From assembly GCA_036346355.1 (NCBI GenBank), contig CM070580.1:26517374-26581373 (forward strand): a stretch of DNA of 64,000 nucleotides, written 5' to 3'. A program made the position numbers and the translations under genes. This stretch comes from Rhipidocladum racemiflorum (taxonomy: Eukaryota; Streptophyta; Magnoliopsida; Poales; Poaceae). The notes under the pieces were generated by a model. It made no database searches and had not been told where the DNA came from. It saw only the letters and a program-made list of their open reading frames with translations. Below are positions 23,462-35,290 of this stretch, in pieces. Position 1 is the stretch's first letter, and every line of letters starts with the position of its first letter.

Positions 23462-23869
23462 CATCTCTATTTTTTTTTCTTTGTACGCCACTGCTCTACT
23501 GTGTATTATAGTATGTACTATGCCCACAGTTACAAAGAGGATAAACTACTCCATCACGTACCACAAGTAGAAGACCTTTTGTCTTTCACTTCTCTCAATC
23601 ATGAAAGAGAGTTACAAAGAGGATAAACTACTCTATATGCTTAGTAAACTAGTAAGTCATCATGAGATAGGCCCGTTTCTACTCCCCCAACTCGTGTGTG
23701 CCTTCTTCCTCCTCCTCGCTGGCTTTGGCTCTGGAAGCTGAAACTGTCATAGTTGAGACGCGACCTAGCTGTAGTTCCCTAGCTATCCCGAACCACCTGC
23801 ATTAACTCCACGCACACATTATACTCCACTCCACTATCCACCACTTGATCGGGTTAGCTCCACATATAC
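23462..23869. other. non-coding region upstream of the dead GRP gene
   Basis: Contains a short local repeat (AGTTACAAAGAGGATAAACT at about 23528 and 23609). From about 23740 it shares blocks with the upstream region of the intact GRP gene (GAGACGCG, CTGCATTAACT), so it is the old promoter. Confidence 0.55.
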
Positions 23870-23876
23870 TATATAA
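23870..23876 (+). promoter_or_regulatory. TATA box of the GRP pseudogene
   Basis: TATATAA in CATATACTATATAAGCACGG matches in position and context the TATATAAGCAGC box of the intact paralogue at 48565-48571. Confidence 0.65.
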
Positions 23877-23961
23877 GCACGGCGACGCCCTTCGCTTCAG
23901 GCATCAAAGTAGCAGCAGCTTGATATACTTCAGTAGTACCTACCTAGCTATCTAGCTTCTC

Positions 23962-24782
23962 ACGGGGAGTGAGGCAAGGTGTGTGCGGGTCTTGGCGCTC
24001 ACGGCATTGGTTGTGGTGCTTGTTCTTGGAGTGGGCGCCGAGGCACGGCTCTTGGAGAAGCAGAACTTGGGCGGTGGAGGAGGCTTCGGTGGTGGTGGCG
24101 GCTTTGGTGGCGATGGTGGGCTTAGTGTAGGTGGCGGTGGCCAGTGGGGTGGTGGGTTTGGTGGAGGTCGTGGCGGTGGGTTCGGAGATGGTAAACATGG
24201 GGGTCTAGGTGGAGGTGGTGCGGGTGGTGGGCTTGGACATGGCGGTGGCCTTGGAGGTGGGTTTTGGTGGTGGGAAGGGCGGCAGTCTTGTTGGAGGTGG
24301 CGGTCTTGGCGACGGCGCAGGTGGTGGCAAAGGCCTTGGTGCTGGCGGTGGTCTAGGCGATGTATCCGATGGTAGGCTTGGTGATAGAGCTAGAGGTGGT
24401 CTTGGTGCTGGTGGAGGCGGCCTGGGTGGTGGTGCCGGTGGAGGTGGCGGACTCAGCGATGGGGTGGATGGAGGTGGCGAGCTGTGAGATGGTGCTGGGG
24501 TGGTCTAGGCGGTGGTGCCGGGGGAGGGCTTGGTGGCGGTGTCAGCGGTGGTGGCGGCGGGGCCAGAGTGGGTGGTGGCTTTGGGGCGGTAAAGGCTTTG
24601 GTAGAGGCCTCTATGGAGGCAGTGGTGGCGGCTTTAGTGGTGGGTTCAGTGCACGAGATGGAGTTGGATGTGTTGCCGGTGGCTGCTTTGCTGGGGGTGT
24701 CAACGCTGGCGGAGGCGGTGGCTTTGGTGGCAGAGGCGGTCAAAATTTCGGAGGTGGCAGTGGCATCGGTAGGGGGCTCTGA
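23962..24782 (+). pseudogene. glycine-rich cell wall protein pseudogene, start codon lost
   Basis: It aligns without gaps to the first 34 codons or so of the intact gene at 48679. The ATG there corresponds to ACG here (23962-23964). The hydrophobic signal segment (LALTALVVVLVLGVGAEA) and the following ARLLEKQ are preserved, then Gly-rich repeats begin. The Gly-rich reading shifts frame near 24265, meets a TGA at 24485-24487, shifts again near 24590 and ends at a TGA about 24780. It is less repetitive than the intact copy, with more Lys, Asp and Phe. A start lesion, frameshifts and a stop mark it as a dead dispersed duplicate. Initiation at a nearby non-ATG codon would still not bypass the later lesions. 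Confidence 0.82.
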
Positions 24783-25049
24783 AGAATTAAGAAATGGTCG
24801 TTTGTACGTGCATGGTATAGATGAGTGATCTATACGTGAAGCTCACTTAAGGTTGTATGTCTAAATTAAACTTTGAAGGTCTTGACACGTACATGTGTGT
24901 TTCTGATTACTTATTCGTCATTTTCGTAAAGGAATAAAGTCGTTAAGATGTTACTTATAAATTGATCAATTAATTCGTCTGTATGTTATTACTGTTACAA
25001 AGGGTGTGGAGTTTGGACTAGTGTCTACGTACTGTTGTTGCAACAGCTA

Positions 25050-27071
25050 TGTAACACCCTACAAATCTAAACTGTCGTACAAGAAAATTTCGACAGCATC
25101 TCTCCTAAAATTAGGACAAAACGGAAGCGACAACAAGATTCATAATAACCATTATAAACAGGAATAACATAAAAGCATCAATACTAGAGATAACAAGTCT
25201 AAATCAACCAGAAAACAAACATAAACGTAAAACAGCTCCAAAGAGGACATCAACAGGTCTATGATTAATAAAATTTCAGCAAGCTAATGAATTATTAAAT
25301 GCACTAGTCCATGTGACTCGTGATGACCCCGGAGGGTTGATTGTGCTACTAAGCCCACCCTTCAAGCTTACGACTCGCAAGAACTACCTGAAAACAACAA
25401 AATAACAAGGGGTGAGATTGGGTAATCTCAGCAAGCGGAACAACTTCTAACGAATAACACAGCCACAGTAAAATTAGCATACCAAATTCCTCATGTCCAA
25501 TACCACATTATAGAGTCCACACAACCTCAGTAAAATGCATATGATTGTGCACATGCTTATGCCATGATCCTCCTCACCGTGCCCTTTCTCAGGAACACAC
25601 GGTGTTGTACGCAGACTTGATCGCGCCTGTTGGCGTCGACAAACTTCCAATGCATGATTATGCAGTTAATGCTTCATGCATAAATACATGCATAACTTCC
25701 CACTCTGAATTCACATGCTTGCATACCATCAAATAACATGGATAGAATGCGAACATCATTGAGATAGAATATCTCCACAATTCATCTTGCAAACAACATC
25801 TTTCTTCATTCTTACTCATGATTCAAAAGCCAAACAACCACATCACAATGCAGGATAGGATATTGTAATCTCATAAACAAGTAGTTAAACCATGTAGGCG
25901 TGCTGCAATTAAGGTTTATATTGAAGACGAAACAAATAGCGAGTTATAGTTTAGCAAGACCGCTACTTCCACTTGCCTTTACCAACGTGGATGACGAACC
26001 TAGTTGCGTCCAGAAGGGGCACCACCTGTACAAGTATTATTTCAGTACATAGCGACATCACAAATGATCACACAACTCGAACACACGCTTCCTAATCCCG
26101 CTCCTTCTTAAGCGCCAAAAACCCCAATCTGTCCGGGTCAAACAGCAGCACCCTCTCTTCACAATTTCGTATATTTTTTTATACAGATCATAAAAATACA
26201 AAAAAATTACAGTAGCTAGATATTGACGAGATCTACAACTTTCATGAAGATCTCAAATTTCAATTCCACTGTTAAATAAGCCTAAACAAACGTCCAACAC
26301 AGTGGACAAAATCTGTTTCCAGATTCTGTCCGTCATCTTGCAACAGCGATAACTCTCAGACCGACGCCCCAAAAATTCTGAACAAATTACAAAAGCTAGA
26401 TCTCGATGTTATCTACAACTTTCTAGTTGTAGGTTTTTGCAGGAAAAATCGTCTATGCCACGTAAAACGCGAAATAATCCGCGCTGCACAATCTCCCCTT
26501 CCAAAAACAGCACCACGTGAACATCTACCCTTTTCCCCCATCAATATCCATCTAAAACACTCACCACCAGATCTAATACACTCCTAATCCCTAGGTAGAA
26601 CAGGGGTAAAAGATTGGGAATTTTACCTTGAGTTGTCCCTTGAGAACCCACGAAAAACGCGCGACGATTCTCGAAACGGAAATCTGCTCGTCCTCCACGC
26701 CTCCAAGGATCCTCTTCTCGCTTGCTCCTTCGCGTTTCGCGGTGGATCTTGAGCCACCACGCAAAGGGAGGAAGAGGAGGGGTGGTGTGGCTGCTAGGGG
26801 AGGAAGGGGGGTGCCCTAGGGCTTTTGGGGGTGACACCCCTTTTATATGGTGGGCCGCCCACTAGGGGAAAAGAGAGAGGTGGGGAGGGGATGCTCAGCC
26901 CAGGTCCAGGGTTTCCTCGGCCCACTGTTTCTAGCCCCACAACTCCAAATTTAAGATTAATACGCCGGATAAACTTAAATTATTTCATCCCCGACAAATC
27001 CTTCATTCCTCTCCGAAACAAAACCAGGAAAAGGAACCCTAGAATCGCCTCTGACGCTCTAAGGCATCACA
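25050..27071 (-). repeat. 3' LTR of the LARD-like element
   Basis: In plus orientation TGTAACACCCTAC ... AAGGCATCACA. Nearly identical to 31335-33351 apart from scattered substitutions and small indels (for example near 25100, 25435 and 25575-25625). Minus-strand ATATAAAAGGGG near 26838-26849 is a candidate TATA box. Confidence 0.92.
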
Positions 27072-27072
27072 T

Positions 27073-27260
27073 TCTCCCCTCCTTAAAAGGATTCGTCCCC
27101 GAATCTACTCCTCTTTGCTACGGAACCTTAAAAAAGGAAGGCAAAATGGTAATCAACACTTTACCTTCAGCATCCTCAAAGAGTGTAGGATACTTCTTCC
27201 GCATCTGGTCCTCAAGTTCCCAAGTTGCATCCCGCTCAGACTAATTGGTCCACAAATCTT
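27073..27260 (-). pseudogene. chromodomain tail of a chromovirus integrase
   Basis: The minus strand of about 27160-27240 reads SERDATWELEDQMRKKYPTL, the end of a Tekay-type chromodomain, followed by a short tail to the purine tract. A stop interrupts it just upstream. Homology to pol ends near 27260. It is the only coding remnant I recognise in the element and identifies its parent lineage. Confidence 0.75.
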
Positions 27261-30200
27261 TCATTGGACACTAACACGAACTATTCCCCTATTAAATAAA
27301 GGACACCTATTAGGTGAATCTGGTATCGATCTGGAATCTCAACTCCCACTTCTCTCTTCAACCCGATCGCGAAACTCCGCATTCCAATCTCAACTCCTCT
27401 ACCACAGTTCGTCGCATTCTAGACGACGCGAACCATGTGAGACACAACGCTCTAGGTAAGTCTCTAAATCAACCCAAACACAAACTCCTATCTCCTACAA
27501 GTGATTGATCTTTTAAAAAAGAACCAATATCCACCCTTACCAACGACAGAGATAGCCTACTTTACAACCAGGGTCCGTAAATCCATGAAACAATAACAAC
27601 CGAACACAATCACTACGGTTGACACAAACTCGCTCGAACCCAATGACAAAAGTTCCAAAAATTAATGTAATTACCTGCAACTTCCAAGTTGTCCACTACT
27701 AAATTAAGCAACCCCACCGAGGAACACATCAATGAAAACAATTCTCCAAAAAAGGTTTGAATTGAGTCATACACAACCTTCCTTTACTCTTCACTTTTAA
27801 ACTACTTACGATTAGTGACCCACACTAGTTTTCCCTTGTAAGAAGGTTTCGCCTTCACATTCTTCCACCCAAGGACTAGGGCAAGGAGTACAATCCTTGA
27901 ATATACTCAACCATAACATAAACATTCATTTTCTTACCCCCAAGCTTGAACGTAAAAGAAATCTTAATTCTCACTAACACAACGAACGACAATCACCACC
28001 TTTAAACCAAAGGGCTGAAATTCACATACACGGGAACTCAACTTGGAAGAGGAACTCCATAGAACCAAAACCACCAAAAAAATTTTCTTCGGGGAGAAGC
28101 TCTATTCAAAAGAGAAACACCGCGAAAGTCTTCTGCAAATGCATTTCACTTTCACCAAAACAAATCATCTGACTTTTATCCAAGGCCAAGCCATTCAGAA
28201 AAAAAAACTGATCAAGGAATTAAATGCTTCCACACAACCACCATCTCTTTTTCCTTAAAAAGGAACCAAACTCACTTCCCAACAGAAAAATTGTTTCAAC
28301 CACGAATATCATTCATGTCACAACCAGAAGAATCGTCTCTTAAACAAAAACTGTCAAACACCTCACACCACAACACAACTCTAGCCCAAAATAGAAATAC
28401 AAATATTTCCAGATCATGAAGTTCCAAATCTTACATTGGATTAGCTACTTCTTTTGATCAACAATGTAACCGATAACTCGACTTTGAAAACTACGGACAC
28501 AGTCAAAGCATACATCCTTGAGCATAAATGTCGCATTCATAACTTAAGCTAGTTTTCTTATCAAAGATGAATGAATGACGATATTTAATAGAATAACATT
28601 CCAAAATCTTCACAAATTACTTCAAGGTTAATCATTCTTTTATCCTTGTTTTAAGCCTCGAAATTAACCCACATTTGGCAGAATCATTCTAAGTTTAGGG
28701 AAACTCTGAAACACAAAGACAAAGAATACTTTGACCGAAAGTATTCCACCCAAATATCAAACAAACAAACCAATCCATATGAATTTTTAAACATAAGTTC
28801 AGCATAACTCCCGCCATCTATAGCATTCCACTACCCTTACCATTTAGATTTCAATATTCCCTATTTACTCATTGAGAAGGCCCATCAGGATTTAACAACA
28901 ACTACACAACAAATTCTTACTCTTATTACCTTTTCCACAATTATAAATAAAGTTCACAGTGCTTATCAAAAACACATCCAACCAACACTACCTCATCAAG
29001 ATCCCCACTGAGCAGCCTAACCTATATCATCATATTCTAAATTTGAAAGGCGATTGCTTCAACAAGTCTTTCAAAGATGATGAACCTATAAATTCCATAC
29101 CACATACGCGTCAACATCTCGACAATGGAAATTTATTCACCTAAAAGATGACTCAACAAGTAAATATTGTCTCAACAAGGCACCAATCGTAAATAGAAGT
29201 TTAAAACATACATTTATTAAGGACAAAATCACGCGTCATGCTAACTATCCCTAGTTCACTCCATCACAACATGTTACAATTTCCACCATTTTAACAAAGG
29301 TTTTCAACAATTAATCAATCAGTTACCACCACTACTAAGTCATCAATATGAAATAATTGGCATAATTGTAAAACAACAACATTGCTTTTAGTTACCCTAT
29401 CCATAGGCTATGACAAACTGTCACTACACAACATACTCCAACTATGTAAAATAGATTGAATAATTTAAGCCATCCAAAGCTCTTATAACAACAACGCTAA
29501 ATTAAATTTAAATTTTTTTTTATTTTTTTTTTAGCTACCCTATACACGGGTTATAGCAAAATTGCCACTCCAAGACATACTCCAACCTTTTTTTTAAAGT
29601 GAACTGAATAGGTGAAATCATCACAAAGCTCTTACGGCAATGGCAAAAACTTATGTCTTCCCAATTGATATCGATACTAGCATTATTGGAACGCATATCG
29701 CATACTTCCGAATCTACTAATAGTTTGCAACGTCATAAATATCAACTCTAATCAATTTCCAAGTTAAAGTCACTAGCCAACACGATTAAATTAGAACATC
29801 TTTAAACAACCAGCATGGTTTCTTTAACAATATCGGTAGTCCACCATTACAATTAAATTGTTCTATCGACCTTATATTAAAATGTCTGTAAATAACCCAC
29901 TAATTTTCTATTACCTTCACAGTAGTTTACATCATCGTAATGTTCTAACTACGCATCAAGATTTAAAGCTTTAAACATTGTCCATGGTCAAGGGCACATT
30001 AAAATAATGCAATAAATCATAAGCATGCACATTAACACATTCAATCATTATCGCTATAGAGCAATCTACAATACTAGAAGATTATTTAATCTCAAGCTAA
30101 AGATAACAATTACATTTTAATTGATTCAACTCACAAATTAACTTAGAAGTACATCATTCCATAAACCACATTGTTACATACTACGTAACACAGACATAAA

Positions 30201-31334
30201 ATTTCTAAACACCGTCATGGGTCACCTACCCTTGACAAACAGGAGGCAATCCCAAACATTCAAAAAAACAAACACAGTTCTAGATCAAGAACAAACACCG
30301 ATAAAAATTTCTTCTTTTCAGGCAAGGGAGAAAAGCAAAATCCAAACATAAATGCAAGAGAGCTCGACCCTCAAATGTCCAATCATAGTAGCCAAAACTC
30401 TTCAAGAAATCCAAAACCTACACTTTCCACAAAGGAAGACGGATGCAAAAGGGAAGACCAAATGTCCAACTAAAATTTTCCGATAAAGATTCAAACTTAG
30501 CTCCATCCAGCTTGATCTGCAACAGGAGAAACTCCAACCCCCTTCTTTTTTTAAATAAAAAAAATCGGGGAAACAACAACCACAGAAATTTCCTCCCAAC
30601 GACAGTCCATCACAATAAATCAAGTGCCAAAGCAAAATTGTGACCAAAAGACGCGCAACGTAGAACTCTTCTTCTGTGTCTTCACTCAAAGGAGACAAAA
30701 CCACAAACCGCCAAAAGGACAAATCAGCGAGTGCTCAAAACTAAGCATTTTCCTCGGTTTCGAATCAACCACATACCCAGAAAACCAACCAAAACCGATC
30801 ACAAGACGGTAAAGAACATCCGAAGGAATCCATCACCAACCTCTTCTATTTGACTCCAGTCACTACCCGATCTACGATAGACACGGATAAGTACTCTTTC
30901 CTACAGGGTTTAATAGTTCTTCGGTGGTGACTCTACCCGGCCACACCGTCAAACCACAGCCTCACTACAAACAAAAGGTGACCGAAACCCTTCGGCACCA
31001 CAACCACACTTTATCACAAATGAAGCAACTCAATCAAATCTATCATAAATATAGCATTATACATCATCAAAAGTAGCATTCAACAACAAAGCTTAAATTC
31101 AACCTTTAAGCATAAGGCAATGATACCCATACCCTTTCCTCAGTGCATCCATGTGTGTCAAATTTTAAATTAGTGATTCCACTTACACAAGTTTTAATGT
31201 TGCTATCCTATGACAAAATTTTAGTTAAAACCTAGGCCATGTTTCTAAGTTATTCCACATCACATTTTAGTTGTATCCTATAGTATGACACTAAAAATAG
31301 ACATTCCAAGGACCTACACCTGCTCGATACCAAC
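27261..31334. other. internal region of the LARD-like element, no coding content
   Basis: About 4.07 kb, visibly A- and C-rich on the plus strand (so G/T-rich on the element's sense strand). The only open frames are short (about 115 codons or fewer) and none resembles gag, protease, RT or any host protein. It probably serves as packaging or structural RNA, but that is inference. Confidence 0.7.
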
Positions 31335-33351
31335 TGTAACACCCTACAAATCTAAAGCGTCGTACAAGAAAATTTCGACAAAGATCTCTCCTAAAATTAG
31401 GACAAAGCAGGCGACAACAAGATTCATAATAACCATTATAAACAGGAATAACATAAAAGCATCAATACTAGAGATAACAAGTCTAAATCAACCAGAAAAC
31501 AAACATAAACGTAAAACAGCTCCAAAGAGGACATCAACAGGTCTATGATTAATAAAATTTCAGCAAGCTAATGAATTATTAAATGCACTAGTCCATGTGA
31601 CTCGTGATGACCCCGGAGGGTTGATTGTGCTACTAAGCCCACCCTTCAAGCTTACGACTCGCAAGAACTACCTGAAAACAACAAAATAACAAGGGGTGAG
31701 ATTGGGTAATCTCAGCAAGTTTTAACAACTTCTAACGAATAACACAGCCACAGTAAAATTAGCATACCAAATTCCTCATGTCCAATACCACATTATAGAG
31801 TCCACACAACCTCAGTAAAATGCATATGATTGTGCACATGCTTATGCCATGATCCTCCTCACTGCGTTCTTTCTCAGAACACACGGTGTTGTACGGCACG
31901 GCCGCAAGACGTCAAGGTCGACAAACTTCCAATGCATGATTATGCAGTTAATGATTCATGCATAAATACATGCATAACTTCCCACTCTGAATTCACATGC
32001 TTGCATACCATCAAATAACATGGATAGAATGCGAACATCATTGAGATAGAATATCTCCACAATTCATCTTGCAAACAACATCTTTCTTCATTCTTACTCA
32101 TGATTCAAAAGCCAAACAACCACATCACAATGCAGGATAGGATATTGTAATCTCATAAACAAGTAGTTAAACCATGTAGGCGTGCTGCAATTAAGGTTTA
32201 TATTGAAGACGAAACAAATAGTGAGTTATAGTTTAGCAAGACCGCTACTTCCACTTGCCTTTACCAACGTGGATGACGAACCTAGTTGCGTCCAGAAGGG
32301 GCACCACCTGTACAAGTATTATTTCAGTACATAGCGACATCACAAATGATCACACAACTCGAACACACGCTTCCTAATCCCCGTTCCCTTCTTAAGCGCC
32401 AAAAACCCCAATCTGTCCGGGTCAAACAGCAGCACCCTCTCTTCACAATTTCGTATATTTTTTTATACAGATCATAAAAATACAAAAAAATTACAGTAGC
32501 TAGATATTGACGAGATCTACAACTTTCATGAAGATCTCAAATTTCAATTCCACTGTTAAATAAGCCTAAACAAACGTCCAACACAGTGGACAAAATCTGT
32601 TTCCAGATTCTGTCCGTCATCTTGCAACAGCGATAACTCTCAGACCGACGCCCCAAAAATTCTGAACAAATTACAGAAGCTAGATCTTGACGTTATCTAC
32701 AACTTTCTAGTTATAGGTTTTTGCAGGAAAAATCGTCTATGCCACGTAAAACGCGAAATAATCCGCGCTGCACAATCTCCCCTTCCAAAAACAGCACCAC
32801 GTGAACATCTACCCTTTTCCCCCATCAATATCCATCTAAAACACTCACCACCAGATCTAATACACTCCTAATCCCTAGGTAGAACAGGGGTAAAAGATTG
32901 GGAATTTTACCTTGAGTTCTCCCTTGAGAACCCACGAAAAACGCGCGACGATTCTCGAAACGGAAATCTGCTCGTCCTCCACGCCTCCAAGGATCCTCTT
33001 CTCGCTTGCTCCTTCGCGTTTCGCGGTGGATCTTGAGCCACCACGCAAGGGGAGGAAGAGGAGGGGTGGTGTGGCTGCTAGGGGAGGAAGGGGGTGCCCT
33101 AGGGCTTTTGGGGGTGACACCCCTTTATATGGTGGGCCGCCCACTAGGGGAAAAGAGAGAGGTGGGGAGGATTCGCAGCCAGGCCCAGGTTTTCCTCGGC
33201 CCACTGTTTCTAGCCCGACAACTCCAAATTTAATATTAATACGCCGGATAAACTTCAATTATTTCATCCCCCGACAAATCCTTCATTCCTCTCCCGAAAC
33301 AAAACCAGGAAAAGGAACCCTAGAATCGCTCTGACGCTCTAAGGCATCACA
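31335..33351 (-). repeat. 5' LTR of the LARD-like element
   Basis: In plus orientation TGTAACACCCTAC ... AAGGCATCACA. Minus-strand ATATAAAGGGG near 33120-33131 is the candidate promoter TATA box for the element's transcript. Confidence 0.92.
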
Positions 33352-33356
33352 AGCTA

Positions 33357-34916
33357 TCTCTGGAGCTCCCTTTTTTAAGGTTACTTATCCTCAGCACGTT
33401 TTTATATATATTTGATCTTCCTTTCCAACCACGGAAAAAACAGCAAATAACATATGTTACCTATCGTGCTTGTCTACTACAGCACCTTGCCAAAGCCATC
33501 TCAATTGCATAACGTGCTCTGACCAACAAGACAAATGCGGCCCCACAAGCCTACCATGGGTAAGAGCGTAGCAAATCTTGTTGTGCTAGGGTTCCGCGGT
33601 AGGTCCTGTTGCATTTCTACTGCACAACGATCCTATCGTGCATGGGGACAACAACAGGAAATGCCGTGGTGAATGTCGCACTACAGGACCACGGCATCTC
33701 CTGCCATGGTGGGCTTTCCCCACCTGTCATTGATGCAAGCAGCTATCACTGAGCCGACTACCTATCATGGCCAATGAGCGTGGTAGGTGACACATGTCAT
33801 TTGCTACTGTTTTGAAAAGAGGCTAGTTTTGTAATTATGTTTGGAGCAACACCAAAAATTCCAAACAAAAATACAACGGGCTAGATAAGCAAAAGATTGG
33901 GAGCCTTATCCGAATTTTTTACTGTATTGGCATGCTGCAAATATTTATTATGAAAATAGCCTCCGTTCATCAGCAATTGTAAAAATAGCCCTCTTCGCAC
34001 CAGGGAGTCGCTGTAACCAGCAAGAACCGCGCCTCCCAGGCACTGCCTCTCCTGCGCTACATGACGTGGGCCCTGCCAATGAAAGCAGCTCCCTGGGGGT
34101 GCCGCACTGCCTGAAAGTAGCACCCAGGTGCGTTGCACCTCTTGCTCCCCTCGGGATTACCTTTTTTTGCCATAAAAAATTTCGTTATTTGAAAAAAGTT
34201 CATCACTAATCAAACAATTTGCAAATCTAACCACTTGTAGTACTACGCATATTAGCATGGAGTGCCATGCTTGGGTAAATTAAACCAAAAGATGTACCTC
34301 ATTTTCATCACTTATCAGTACACAAAAAAGTTGGTTTGGAGACTACGAAGCTCAGTTAGCAATCGGACTGATCAAGTGTTTTTTAAAAAAATTTGGTTTT
34401 AAAAGCTGATCAGACAGGTGATTATTACTCCTCGATCCTAAATTCATGTCATTTTGTAATTCATGTGTTATTTTTATAATTGAATTTAGCTGCTCATAAC
34501 CAATGAATAATAGCATCGAAAATAGTTCAGAGAGAAATGGAGCAGCGTGGCATTGGAAATTTTTTGGTTTAGTGATAAATAGAAAAAAAGTGAAATTTTA
34601 ATACTTTTTTTGAAAAATTAGAGTGAAAATTTTTTGGATATAAGTAATAACAGTGAAAAATATGCTATGAAAATTTTTGGTACTAACTCAAATATTATTT
34701 TTATAATTGAATTTTGTTTTTCCACAATCAATGAATAGCATAAAAATAGTTCAAAGAGAAATGGAACATCATGGTGTGGAAAGTTTTTAATTTATTTTTT
34801 AATATGTTTATTTTATTTGCTCCACTGGTGTACTAATTAATCAATCATTTTAGAAATAATTTGTTTAAGTGACGAGTAGCAAAAAAAAGTGAAATTTGAA
34901 AAAATAGTTTACTGAT
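33357..34916. other. non-coding repeat-like region downstream of the MULE remnant
   Basis: No gene is seen. 33480-33800 is a GC-richer block with repeated GGTAGG/CCATGG-like strings, reminiscent of grass transposon termini. 34430-34800 holds two related AT-rich segments (ATTTTTATAATTGAATTT ... AATGAATA) about 230 bp apart. Confidence 0.45.
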
Positions 34917-35290
34917 TTTTTGTTGACTCTCTACTACAAAATTGTGGAGTTTGAATTGACAGTTTTTGAATTTCTTTGTTCAGCAAAAACATGGAATATT
35001 AATTGCAGTTTACTAATTTGTTTGTTGACTAAAGTACCAAAAAATTGTGGAGTTTGAAGCGATAGTTTTTATTTCTTTTGGTTGACTGATTTACCTCAAA
35101 ATTAAGCAATTTGAATTGACATTTTTTTGAATTTTTTTGGTTCACTAATGTTCTAAAACTTAGGGAATTTGAAACGATAGTTTTTGAATTTTTTTGGTTA
35201 TGTGATGTACTGTAAAATTATGGAATTTTAATCGGTAGTTGTTGCTTTTTTGTTGAGTATTGTACTCCAAAATTGTGGAATTATAATCAA
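34917..35290. repeat. ~57-bp diverged tandem repeat
   Basis: The core AAAATTGTGGAATTTGAA recurs at about 34938, 34986, 35041, 35098, 35155, 35214 and 35269, mostly 55-59 bp apart, separated by TTTTTGAATTTTTTTGGTT-like spacers. Seven diverged units end at the 3' side of the MULE transposase remnant. Confidence 0.8.

Larger units (their letters stand above)
25050..33351 (-). mobile_element. LARD-like non-autonomous LTR retrotransposon related to Tekay chromoviruses
   Basis: Two ~2.02-kb LTRs (25050-27071, 31335-33351) enclose 4263 bp. A perfect 5-bp target duplication AGCTA flanks the element (25045-25049, 33352-33356). On the minus strand a primer site beginning TTGGTATCGAGC lies two bases inside the 5' LTR, complementary in its core (TGGTATC) to initiator Met tRNA. 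A purine tract (TTAAGGAGGGGAGAA, 27072-27086 region) precedes the 3' LTR. The interior has no gag-pol, only a chromodomain tail at 27073-27260. It needs proteins from an autonomous relative. Confidence 0.9.

Noticed and set aside
23983..24375. GTG-initiated frame as a functional GRP
   Set aside because: The homologous start is ACG at 23962, and downstream frameshifts and a TGA prevent a full protein.
27261..31334. Search for gag, RT or host exons inside the LARD-like element
   Set aside because: No frame over about 115 codons and no recognisable motif on either strand apart from the chromodomain tail.
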